Shown: piece after piece, positions 37,197 to 48,342 of the stretch
How positions within the stretch are numbered: the stretch's first letter is position 1
Layout: every line of letters starts with the position of its first letter
DNA from: Corythucha ciliata
Taxonomy: Eukaryota > Arthropoda > Insecta > Hemiptera > Tingidae
Assembly: GCA_038030265.1 (NCBI GenBank)
Contig: CM075942.1
Coordinates: forward strand, 47,954,751 to 48,018,750
Length of the DNA: 64,000 nt
Reading direction: 5' to 3'
Program-made: the position numbers and the translations under genes
The notes under the pieces: generated by a model
Told to the model about the DNA's origin: nothing
Databases searched by the model: none
What the model saw: the letters and a program-made list of their open reading frames with translations, nothing else

Positions 37197-38206
37197 AAAG
37201 TTTCGTTCCGACAGCAGCCTATCGGGTAAAGTGCATTTCATTTATCCGGTCATTGTATAAGTTTGAATGAGATCAAATGTTATAAAATGAAATTCAGGCC
37301 GCGATATAAATTCACAATCAACTGTAAAAAAAAAATGTCAAAGGCAGAAGGGGCTGGAATTTCCCCTCGCGGCCTCGACGATAACTAGACATCAGTATGC
37401 AGAACATGCCGAACCTGCCTACAATGTACCTGGCGCATGAGTCTACACAAGACACAATTTAAAATTCACTCCCCAAGACAGGAGCCCTTCTCAATCGTTC
37501 GTTCATGCCAAAAGTTCGGCTTGATTTAATTCAATTTTTTTTTCTTTACCCCTTTTTTTGCCACCAATGAGGAAGTAACACATTTTCCAAAATCATGCTG
37601 ACGTGATAGCTTGGGTACCAAAACTCATGAAAACACGATCCGTTCAAATAAAATCAGCCCCTATATTTTTTTATAAATTTTCAAAACTATTGGGTTGTGG
37701 GACCCATTTGAAATAGGCTAGATAGACTTATGACGTAATAATAGCATTCGCGTGACCTCCACAATAGCTTCCCACAAATAACACAATAGGACTTAAGATA
37801 AAGGGAAGGACAAGAAGGGGCAAGACATGATAACAGTCTTGTTGCGGAGGGGCGGGAGGGGTCACAACCCCTTAACCACGTCACGAGTCACAGACCGGCC
37901 TTTTAGGGTAACAAAAAAAATTGGCAAGTTTTATTACTTCGCTATAAATCGAAATCAATCATGTACGCACTAATATTCAATTCCTGGTCATATTTAGTCA
38001 TTTTCTTTCGAAAAAAAATGTTTCCAGCGATTTTTATTTTTTATGTTACTTCCTCATTGTGACAGGATAACATAATGGAAACGTTTTGATTTTTTTAGAT
38101 TTTATAAAATTTATTTTGAATTTCTATCGGCCTGAATATCATTTATAATATTCTCATTCAAACTTACACGATGACCGGATAAATGAAATGAACTTTACCC
38201 GACTTC
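37197..38206. mobile_element. Foldback element with hairpin termini, copy 3 (diverged, interrupted)
   Basis: The left arm from 37197 carries the same CCGACAGCAGCCT terminus. The right arm at about 38130-38206 is its inverted partner but lacks the final hairpin half. A separate 493-bp element is nested inside. Confidence 0.75.
37566..38058. mobile_element. 493-bp TIR element, nested, copy 1
   Basis: Exact 15-bp ends AATGAGGAAGTAACA and complement. The interior closely matches 56732-57232. Noncoding. Confidence 0.85.
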
Positions 38207-38402
38207 TAGGGGTCCTGAAACGTGAACAAAATGTATCATTGGCCCCATTGTAAAACTGAAAAAATTGCTCAGCATTTGGTCTGCACTTGATGAGGTTTTG
38301 TTTTTAACACATGTAAAATAAAGGGGCCCATACACGATCAACATGGTTGTCAACTTTGTTGTCAACATTGGTTGACGACTCCCCCACACACGAAACGGGA
38401 TG

Positions 38403-38767
38403 TTAAGGAGCCCCTAGACGATCAGTTTTTTGATCAAACGTGGTGGATCAATCGACTGTGACAGCCATGATTGACCGTCTAGAAGCGTGTTTTACGATTG
38501 AGTCAATGACTGAAGAAGATTGAATGACCACCGCCTTTTCCCCCATCTTCCTCGTCTTATTTCTCTTCAGTTGGACTGCAGCCGCAGTCAACAAAAAAAG
38601 CACGGACAAATCCTGGTTTGAACTCATTGCACTCAGCACAAAACCGCGAGAGACATTGGTACTGCAAAGGGTTTTGTTCAAACAACTGAAGAAATTATTG
38701 AAGCTCACTTCAATCTGTTTGTTCAATATTTTGATCAATCAGACTGACCGTCTATGGGCTCCTTTAA
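38403..38767. mobile_element. TTAA-flanked MITE-like element
   Basis: TTAA lies at both borders. Inner ends GGAGCCCCTAGACGATCAGT and an inverted, slightly diverged partner. The TTAA flanks and short size suggest a piggyBac-type non-autonomous element. A related half-end occurs at about 38321. Confidence 0.65.
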
Positions 38768-39171
38768 TGGAAATCTAAAGTTGAAAACATGAAAACATAG
38801 TTTATGATAGGTTGCCATTAGTAACCAAAAGCGTTTTTTTACCCGGTTTTTACCCCAGAACCATGTCTTCTTACCGGAGGTTACCGCTTACTGCTAAAGG
38901 TGCGTTTACGCAGAAGTGTCCCGCGACGCTTATGTCTCGACATACATGTCAAGTGTTGGACACAAATCGCTTTGACTGTATAATCTCTCATGAAAATGCC
39001 TAAAGTTTATGTTACCTACAGTCAATTCAAATTGGGCTTCCTAGGATTTGTTGAGATTCCAGGAGGTAAACTTAGAATTCTGGCTCTTGATTTGTTTAGG
39101 TTCGTATATACGAGGAATGAAATTGTGAAACTTATTGTAAGTTCATCTAAATTACTCTCTTGGGGTGTAAA

Positions 39172-39834
39172 TGTTGGAACCCGAGCCAGAAATCGGGCCG
39201 AGGCCGACGAAAACTACTCCGTCGGGATGGGATCATTGCAAGAAGTCGCGAGCCCGTCGAGGAGGGATTTCGGACATAGGCCTATCTAAGTCGATCCCAT
39301 CCCGAAGTGGAAAAAATTATTTGGTCCGATCGCGATTTTCGATAAATGGACGCCCTTTTAAATGCCCCCAAAAATATTTTTGTTGGTCTACAATCAGTAT
39401 TGAAGTTGAATTTGGGAGTGGAAACGAGATTCGTGCGAATATGTTTTCGGTAAAAATAAATAATACATAATGGCCAAAAAACGGCGTTTTTGAAGATAAT
39501 GCGGTAAGAAACCCCTTTTTGGACAAACGCGCTTCGATAAAAAAAATTCTTTTTTGGTCCCATGTTTACCGCCTGCTTCCGAAAAAATCTCGGTTAAGGA
39601 ACTTTTGACCCCCCCTTAATGCTGGGTGGCCTTTCTCTAACCTTTTTCCTTTCTGAATTGGATTAAAAAATGTTTAAAAGAAAGTAGCGGTGAGATCATC
39701 GCGAAGAGAGCACTCATTATGGCTCCCGTTGCGGTGGGAGCAGTCTAATCGGGTTCGGGAATTTCGTCAGCGATCTCATCCCGACGGAGTCGGTTTCGTC
39801 GGCCCGGGCCCGATTTATGGCTCGGGTTCCAACA
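39172..39834. mobile_element. 663-bp element with 63-bp GC-rich inverted ends
   Basis: Ends begin TGTTGGAACCCGAGCCA and stay complementary for about 63 bp with few mismatches. TAAA flanks both sides. The interior has smaller inverted blocks and no protein-like frame. Confidence 0.8.
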
Positions 39835-40307
39835 TAAAACACACTCAAGAGAGTATCGCCAACACTTTTGAAGTGTAGTGCAAGAAGTGTCTGGCACTAC
39901 ATTTGTTTCAGTGCAGACGGTTTCATATTCAGATCTTCTCTCTCACGATCGGAGCTTAATTTCATTTGGAACTATATTGTTCAAAGTTTTTGTGAAATTT
40001 AAATTGTGAAAATAATACAAAAAAAAACGAGGCGTGATTATTTAGGCGTACTGTCTGATGGCTATCCGAACTATCACAAAAGAGGGAGTATCAAATGAAA
40101 TTTGCAGTACCTACATTGCTCGAACCGTCCAAGCAACACAACAAAACAAACAGTTCTACAATGAGACTGTTCGCAAGAGAAGAAGCGGCACTATACTCTA
40201 AAAAGTTCTCACCAAACGTTTCTCAACTACTTATTGCTAGTGTAAACAGATGAGCAATTTTATTCTGCAAAGAGTCGTGTGTTCAAGACTTTAAATAAGT
40301 TTGAAAT

Positions 40308-40847
40308 TTTGTTCCGACAGCAGCCTGTCGGGAAAAGTGCATTTCATTCATGCGACAATCGAGTCGAACCTCATAAGTTAGAACAATATCAATCAATTAT
40401 GAATGACATTTAGGCCGTGGTATAGAAAGTCAAAATCATAAAATCGTGTTTCTTTTTACCGCAGGCCCCTTTTTTGGCACCAACTGAGGGGGAACAAAAT
40501 TATGAAAATGAAAAATGAAACAGAGTCGGTTTGGTTGCCTATACGATATGGGAAGGCGGACTCTTGTTAGAGGAGTTATTTGCAATTAAAATATTTATCC
40601 CGGCCTAAATTTCATTCATAATTGATTGATATTGTTCTAACTTATGAGGTTCGACTCGATTGTCGCATGAATGAAATGCACTTTTCCCGACAGGCTGCTG
40701 TCGGAACAAAACTTTTTTCAGATTAAGTTAATTTTCAGATCAGTTAAATTAGGTTAAATGGTAAGTTACAATTTCACCACTGCTTGGGTTCGAATCCGAA
40801 ACAATTTGTTTTAAATTTTTGTTTGTTTCTCCCATTTTGGCCCACTT
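40308..40847. mobile_element. Foldback element with hairpin termini, copy 2 (uninterrupted)
   Basis: Both arms and both hairpin ends are present with a short middle, so this is the best guide to the unbroken element. Its right-hand tail (40720-40847) holds GGGTTCGAATCC, identical to copy 1. Confidence 0.85.
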
Positions 40848-41474
40848 TTTCGCTTCTTTCCGAATTTTTTGTCAAAGGAGGGAGATAATTCCACTTTCGA
40901 GTACACCGTTGGAAAGCTGGGAAAACGGAGAAGTTTTTATGACGCTTGACAACGTGTGAAGCAATTTTTGGCGACACAGTAAATTGTTGTTTGAAGTCAA
41001 ATTGTTTGTTTCTTTGCATTGACGCAACGAAAACGTTACGTTTTTAGGCGCTTTTGACTATTTAGAATATTGATTTTGCATTCCTCCCATAGAAAATTTT
41101 CCGTAGATTACGAAACTGCCATTACGTTTGAAAAAAAGTGAAGTAGAAGCTGAGAAATAGCAGTTTTCCGTTGAAAAATACAGTTGCGCCTAAAAATCAC
41201 TAATTAAAAAAATCACTAAATACTACTCGAAAACAAAAAGAGATATGGAATGATGGGTGAGTCGAGGCCGCTTAAGCCCGCAAAGCTTGCCACTCTGGCG
41301 GGGCTGTATAACTAGCCGGTTTCCTCCCCATCATTGGCTTTTATTAGCGGCGCGGCGGGAAGTGATCATTATCTCTTTAAATTCTTCCCATTCTTTCCTC
41401 CACCGTTAGAGAGGGCTGTTGACGACGTAATCCTTTGGAAAGAGTTAGAACATTTATTTTTAAATTATTTAGGC

Positions 41475-41620
41475 CCGCATTCAAAGTCACTACTTAAGTT
41501 AAAATTCTCTTAAGTATAAGTCAATCCAGTTTTTGTTGGAATAAAATCATCTGTTTTGATACAGACGGGCGTAAGGCCCGTATTCATAGATAGTATTCCC
41601 AACTGCGACTAAACAACAGC
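41475..41620. repeat. MITE fragments with GGCCCG(T/C)ATTCA ends
   Basis: Two same-direction starts, AGGCCCGCATTCAAAG and AAGGCCCGTATTCATAG, about 100 bp apart. No closing ends were seen. Confidence 0.4.
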
Positions 41621-41800
41621 GAAATCACTATTCTAGGGGGAAAGCCAACGAGATTGTGAAGCCGTAATTTAGCTGTTGGCCGTGATTAATTCGTGTCATT
41701 GAATGACTTAGCAGATGAGCTCTTCATTAAAGAAATGGAATGTTCAAGAAGCCGCTAATTGCAACATTGGAGACGAGTCGCTACAAAATTGCTGCAATCA

Positions 41801-41939
41801 GGGGGCCTATTCTCTAACAACAAAGAATATTTTGTTCGCCAGCCATGTGTCTATTTCATTCATTTGTTTGAAGAAAATTAATGAAATAAACATATGACTG
41901 TGAAAAAGCTATTGCTTCGGAGTTAGAGAATATGCCCCC
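41801..41939. mobile_element. 139-bp palindromic MITE, copy 2 (inverted)
   Basis: Reverse complement of the copy at 36537-36675 with a handful of substitutions. Confidence 0.85.
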
Positions 41940-41966
41940 AGAGATAAAAGTCTGCAAAATTTCAAG

Positions 41967-44309
41967 TAGTCTAGTAAAAGAAAGGTAGTAGATTGAACCA
42001 GCTGGTAACTCTAAAGTTGTGATTGGGATTTGTTCGGAGGGGTCTGGTGATGGTGTACTCAAAAGTCTCCGCCTCTAGCCCACGAGCTAGCTGCTGGACG
42101 TAGAAAAACGTGCATAATTTTTCACTTTATTACCTGTAGTTCGTAAACTGTAGGTCCCACCCAAACACTCATGGGGTAACAAAACAAAGTTGGCAAAATT
42201 CCTCAAAAATTAGTCTTCGACGAGATTTTTGTAGCTTCAACCGCTTAAGAGATAATAGCGTTAAAAGTGACACTATTCTCGAACCCCTTCACTGCTTTTT
42301 GTGAACAATGCGTTGTAGCGTCCTCGCCGTTGACGTTACGACATTGATGCATAGCAAAGAAGTTAATCATCATGAAATTTTCTTTACAAAAAACAAAAAT
42401 GATACTCGCTTATCTCCGATAGGTGTCGAGATACACGCAGTAGGAGAAAATTCCCTAACTTCTTATGGGATGGTCCTGTTAATTTGATGAAAACGGCTAT
42501 TAGATAAACTAGTTTTGTTAACTTATCACAGGTAATTTGAAAAATAGCTTGAACTAATGTGTCTTTAACCGTTTTAAGGCTCATTTTACGTCAAAGTTAG
42601 CTGTAGATGAGGATATTCGGTCTGTCCGTTCCGAGAACTGTAATGATCGCGGGGACATGGAAACAAGCGTTCTCATAGCGAAAATTCCTCATGAAAAGGT
42701 CCCAGGCAACTAAGAAATTCCTTTTTTCCCCTCGGGTTACTGAAGCAAGCCAAAAACCTAACCGTGTTGAGGGGTGTATATGTAGAGCATTGAGGGCAGA
42801 AAAAGGGCTCTGAATAACTGAGTTTCGGGGAGTTCATGGTGAGTTTCTCTCTTCTACTCATTATGAGATAGCTCTATGAGTTTGAGCCAAAAAGTGTGAA
42901 TAAAAAAGCCGATGAATAAAGCCAAGTATATCCCATTTTGCTCATTCCTCCCACTTTTTTTGATGCTGAGGTCGATATCTCCATGAAAAATTAATCGATT
43001 TCATTTTATGACTAGGTCATTCGATCTTATGAAATGAGGAGTTTCGGCCTGAAACTAAAAGAGCTACCTTCACTTCAAGAAATCGGCGATAACTTCGTCC
43101 GAACAGTGTTAGGATATTTCTTAGGCACGTTTTCTATTACAGATCGAGAATTTTTTTCGACTTATTTGATATTGGACTTCTATGAGAAATAACACGTCAG
43201 AAAGGTAATTTCGTACACTTTCCAACCCACTCCTCAATTGTAGCGTGGAGACAAATAATTGGCCTACAACAGTAGTTTTTAAATAGATTAACAACTAACG
43301 GCATCATATCATATTATCATCATATCGGGGCATGGTTAGTAGTAGGCGCAGGTAAAAGTGGGTTAGTGTTCTAGGGCTAAAGATATTAACAACTATAACA
43401 AAAAAACACCAAAGAACTGTAATTATCTGTACGACTGAAGTCGCATTGCAGGTAAATCACGTTGTCCACCACGCAAGTAAAAGTTCTGCAGTACGTTTTC
43501 GGGCTTGCTTCGGTAAACCGAGGGGAAAAAGGAATTTCTTAGTTGCCTGGGACCTTTTCATGAGGAATTTTCGCTATGAGAACGCTTGTTTCCATTTCCT
43601 CGCGATCATTACAGTTCTCGGAACGGACAGGCCGAATATCCTCATCTACAGCTAACTTTGACGTAAAATGAGCCTTAAAACGGTTAAAGACACATTAGTT
43701 CAAGCAATTTTTCAAATTACCTGTGATAAGTTAACAAAACTAGTTTATCTAATAGCCGTTTTCATCAAATTAACAGGACCATCCCATAAAAATACAGTTT
43801 TTGTTGTTAAGGAATTTTCTCCTACTGCGTGTATCTCGACACCTATCGGAGATAAGCGAGTATCATTTTTGTTTTTTATAAAGAGAATTTCATGATGATT
43901 AACTTCTTTGCTATGCATCAATGTCGTAACGTCAACGGCGAGGACGCTACAACGCATTGTTCACAAAAAGCAGTGAAGGGGTTCGAGAATAGTGTCACTT
44001 TTAACGCTATTATCTCTTAAACGGTTGAAGCTACAAAAATCTCGTCGAAGACTAATTTTTGAGGAATTTTGCCAACTTTGTTTTGTTACCCCATGAGTGT
44101 TTGGGTGGGACCTACAGTTTACGAACTACAGGTAATAAAGTGAAAAATTATGCACGTTTTTCTACGTCCAGCAGCTAGCTCGTGGGCTAGAGGCGGAGAC
44201 TTTTGAGTACACCATCACCAGACCCCTCCGAACAAATCCCAATCACAACTTTAGAGTTACCAGCTGGTTCAATCTATGCCTTTCCAAGATGCTTTCGTTT
44301 ACTAGACTA
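41967..44309. mobile_element. 2.3-kb foldback element with ~800-bp arms
   Basis: Arms 41967-42757 and 43495-44309 are near-identical inverted copies. They differ by small indels, for example near 42465 and 43795. Outermost ends are TAGTCTAGTAAA. The 0.74-kb spacer has no recognised gene. Mirrored frames such as 42384-42584 and 43668-43895 merely reflect the arms. Confidence 0.85.
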
Positions 44310-44933
44310 AAGGTTTTGGTTTAAATATTAGCGAAATGACAAAGTTCGGGGGGACATTTGTTTTTATAGTGTGCGTGGATTCCAGTCTAGCTCTATTCCG
44401 GTCTTGAGAGCTCCCAACGATCGATGAATAATTTAATAGCGCGAAAATACATCATTCAGAGTGAAATTGCGAAATTTAAGGTCGGGTCTGTATTGGCGAT
44501 TGTAGCTAAGGGATACGATATCTGGCGGCGTTTCAGAGAAACATTGAGTCCGGTACTCCATGTGATTTGTTGTTGTCGTTTGACAACAAATTACAACAAA
44601 GGTTTTCTACAATGAGGAAGTTCACGTATCGAAAATGTTGGTCAGTGACATTTTTTTCCTGTGAACTACGGCTAAATAATCCGACGGTGACGAGGAGGCC
44701 TCGATATTGTACCTTTGGCATCACCGAATCAAGAAAACAAGACGGCTATGCGGGTGCGCAGTACACCCGTACAGAAACTTTCACTGTCGGCTATTTGTTG
44801 CAGCAAGAAAACTCGAAAACACCGATTCAAAAATGTTTTCGACCATTTTGCTAAACCCGTGCCGTTCTCTGAGCAGGAAAACGAAACGGTGAGCTGGCGA
44901 GTACCAATAAAGGAATGATAAGGCGCTCGCGGG

Positions 44934-45165
44934 ATGTCTCTCAAGGGTGAATCCAGAGAAAACTGCTGTGTCTTTGGTTGCTCTTCCCGTCGTAACCGAG
45001 ACACCACATTGCCATTTCATTGTTTCCCAAAAATTGAGGGTTCAACGGTGTCAGCTATCAATTAGCCCCGTGTTGAAAGTCGACCGCCGAAAGGCTTGGG
45101 AGCTTTGCTTGACGTTTGAGTATAAATGTATCAGAAACCATGTTCTTCTGTTCTGGACACTTTAG
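44934..45165 (+). pseudogene. THAP-type zinc-finger remnant, frame-broken
   Basis: From ATG 44934 the frame reads MSLKGESRENCCVFGCSSRR, then DTTLPFHCFPK, and stops at 45063. This matches the start of a C2CH THAP domain (C-x3-C, then the F-H-x-F-P motif). A shifted frame continues with RRKAWELCL, like the usual tryptophan segment, and a possible C..H pair in YKCIRNH. THAP domains occur in P-element-type transposases and in host DNA-binding proteins. The frameshift and lack of further domain argue for a decayed copy, possibly of transposon origin. Confidence 0.5.
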
Positions 45166-45329
45166 GCCAACTGACTACTTTTTTCCCATTATGTCACGGA
45201 CGTTGACCACGAAAAAACTCTTTAAATAACACAAACCTTGTTATCATTTAACATATGTAGGGAGTACCGGTTTCATTATCACACGACACTAGCGCCGCTA
45301 GTGATAGCTCCAATCGCCAATAATGTGAA

Positions 45330-45860
45330 AATTGTCAGTTTATGGTTTGATTTTTCCAAAATTGAAAGCTCCATATTTTTCCCCCTCCTAGTTTCTTTGG
45401 TTTTTAGAAGCTTGTTTCTGGTCTTCATTGTCTCGAAAGCGGAGGTTTCTATGGTCTTTGTATTCGCGAAATCGCAAGTTTCCACCATGAAATTGCAACA
45501 TTTACAACTAAATATTTGCGAGTTTGGAAGTTCGGGTCCAAATTTGAGCGAAATTACAAGTTTTCTGGCTAAATAGTCCGTAAAATAGAATAGACTTTTT
45601 CGGGTCTTAATTTCAGCGTAATTGCAAGTTTTGGGTCTTGAAAACATTGCAAGTTTCAGCCTTTTTGTCCAGCTGGCCCTGAGAGCGCCCAAAGCTTGAT
45701 GAATAGCCTCAAAACTACATAATTTGGGGCTACATCAGTGAATTCGCGAGTTTCCGTGAAATTGGTAGTTTGCAATTTTTTTGTGCATGGGCTTGGATAG
45801 TCCCACCCAGCCACTTTGTTTCGTTCTTTTCGCAATTTGGTACATTTTGACCGCTTGAGT
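45330..45860 (+). repeat. Degenerate short-period repeat, family E
   Basis: Recurring GCGAAAT(T/C)GCAAGTTT-like pieces at roughly 35-45-bp spacing. A 137-codon minus-strand frame here is a by-product. Confidence 0.5.
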
Positions 45861-47576
45861 TTTCCCGTCCACGCTATTTATCACAGTCCTAGGTCCGCCT
45901 GTGAGTGCGCCCCCCCCCCCCCCGCTCGATAATACGAAGAGTTCGACTGAAAGGTATGGTTGTGCCTCTCTTCTTCGAAGGCATTGTACTCCAGGTTTCG
46001 GGCTGCATGAAAATAAGGTGATCGATCCTTCTCGAACAGTCTGTTTGCACTGAATATTACCTCAATATTTTTTTTTTTTTTTTTTTTCGTCCGCGCCGCT
46101 TTAATTGCGTTTTTACTCCACCCATTTTTGAACGTAGGCGATATCTCTCTATTACTCTTTCTCTCTCTCTTCTCTCAGTCTGGGATTTATTCGTGTATAT
46201 TTCCTCATGATTCTCCGCTTCAAAAACAAATTGCATTTTTTTTTTCCTCTAGCGATAAAATTAAAGCATCTAGTAAATCGTATAGGCGTTAATTATTTAA
46301 ATTTGCATACAAACTTGTTTTTCTTTCTGTTTGCAAGAGTTCTAGAGATACGTAATATTTTGTGTGTAATTTTTATTGATATTCTCAACGTGCGGGGAAA
46401 TACTTTTTTTCTGGAAAGGTTATTTTGTGGGCGACTAACTTTGGGGAATTTGTGTCGTGCGGGTGAAAGTATTTGGTTGTGCGGGTTCTTGCCTATACTC
46501 CCTCCACCTCTTACCGACCATGTTAATCGACCGAGAACTTTTTTAGCTTTTTTGAAGCCCACTCATCATTTCTTCAACGCCGTAGAAAACTTTTAATCTG
46601 TCCCACCAGACTGAGTCATCAGGGGCTCACCATTTCTCTGTTTCTTTCGGTTTTTCGCCCACGATGAACACGTCCGTAGCGGAAACATCTTTCCCAAAAT
46701 GAAGATAGGTCGGGGAAGTAGCCGGTTAACCGTGACCTAGGACGATTTTTTTTCTTCATTTAAATGTTTCACGGAAAAACAAACAATCCAACTCCTTTTC
46801 CTTGAATGCCGCGACGTTTTATAGAAGAAGAATAGCGCCACCTAAGACGCCATCAGATCGTCCTCATTGAAAACATCGAGCGTCTTGAAGATCTTCCGAT
46901 ATTATTCCCTTGTAAAATGTATTCAAGATTCACGTGCGATAGAAAAGAAACCGCGCCTTTTTATTAGAAAATTTGTTTGCTGGCTAATTTTCATATTTTG
47001 ATATGCGAACATAATTACGGCTGTATGGAATTGCCGTAGGTCGTTATTTTTCATTAAAAAAAAAAAAGTTTTCTGTGGGTCGAAGGAATGTTTACAAAAA
47101 AGTATCGCGTTCCTGGTGCACTCCCCTCCTCCCTTCACTCCATTTTTCCACTGAATACATTACCGTACTGTTTGACTTTCAAGAGTATGGAGAATCAGCG
47201 TCTTTTTTCACTCAGTGATGGATTGATAGTGTCAAAGCCATCTCAAGATGGCTATCTGTAGTGATTGCAACGTAGAATACCAAAGCGACAAGCCTGTTTT
47301 TCTGTAAACAATCATCTCGCTCTTACTCCCACCCCTCCCCTTTGAAAATAATTTGCATTTTATTTTGGTTTTCCATGATTCTGTTTTCCGGTTCATAAAA
47401 TGTGTTGTTTTTTTCTCTAAAAAAAATTGATAATCCCACGTGTCACCTTTTGCGGGCACGAAAAGACTATTTTTGGCGCGAAAAAATTATGTCGGAGGAC
47501 GTTAAATTTTACTAGTGTCCAATCAAGGGGGTGAATGACCTTGAAAACTAGGTTTCTAGGGTGTGCGGGGCGCGAA

Positions 47577-47596
47577 GGGAGAGAGAGAGAGAGAGA
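47577..47596. repeat. GA microsatellite
   Basis: About nine GA units. Confidence 0.85.
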
Positions 47597-48266
47597 TAGA
47601 AACAAGTCTTATGAGAGAAGAAGGCGCAAGGTGGTTGATAACGTGAGTCATGTTATTTCAACTTGGACGCGAGGGACTTGTTTTCTTTGCCTCTTTTGGG
47701 AATGAGAATAATCCTTTCGGTGCGGTGATCTCGTTACTGGTGTTTACATTCGAATGAGCTCGTTCATAACAGGACCCCCCCCCCCCCACTACCAACCGCA
47801 CATTCCTCACTTTGTTGGTGACGAGAATGTCAGAACTTACGCGTAAGGGGCCTCGGTATGAAATAGTCAATATTTTGAAAAGTTCCGCGGTTATCATGGC
47901 CATGAGTACCTCCACCCCCGTCATTCCACACACTTGAATGTACCAATTAACATTTTTGTACGTTGAAAAGAACTTGGAATAAATAGATGAATATATTTCA
48001 CGTTATGGCAGAGGAAAACTGACTGAAAAGTATTTGATTGATCTGTTAACTACCAGTTTCGTCCGCTTTTCCTGTCGTGAAGGGGGACATTTAATTTTTT
48101 AAATTTCGTACTATCATTATTGTTCTACATATCCATTAAAGAGGTTGGTAATTAAATGTATGCGGCGCAAAACTACCGACGCTGATGTAGTACAATCAAG
48201 ACGGAGTGGGGCGCCCATGTGGGCGTGTTACCTTCGGAAAGGCGAGTCTGCATCTTGAACCGTGAA

Positions 48267-48342
48267 ACTCTCGCGAGGGACAAGCCGGGTGTATTATAGA
48301 GCCTTCGCTTTCTCAGTCTTGTCTTGAGTGTGGAGTTAAAGT
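48267..48342 (+). promoter_or_regulatory. Possible core promoter and short 5' UTR of the 48343 exon
   Basis: CTCTCGCGAG at 48268-48277, TATTATA at 48292-48298 and an arthropod-type initiator TCAGT at 48313-48317 precede the ATG. The TATA-like motif is slightly closer to the initiator than usual. The same TCTCAG could instead be a splice acceptor. Confidence 0.3.

Larger units (their letters stand above)
32380..48342. other. Probable further WDR47 intron or intergenic DNA
   Basis: No WD40-encoding exon was recognised. The interval is a cluster of inverted-repeat elements, listed individually. Unassigned pieces include 33470-34194 and 45861-48342, where nothing beyond microsatellites and C runs (45910, 47775) was seen. 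Confidence 0.5.

Noticed and set aside
42384..43895. Duplicate frames beginning MSLKTVKDTLV on opposite strands
   Set aside because: They are the same sequence in the two arms of the large foldback; short, domain-free and not supported as a gene.
45279..45692. 137-codon minus-strand frame
   Set aside because: It lies in a degenerate short-period array; the peptide mirrors the repeat and has no family signature.
46207..46596. 129-codon frame
   Set aside because: Phe/Leu-rich chance frame in AT-rich DNA, with no splice context or domain.
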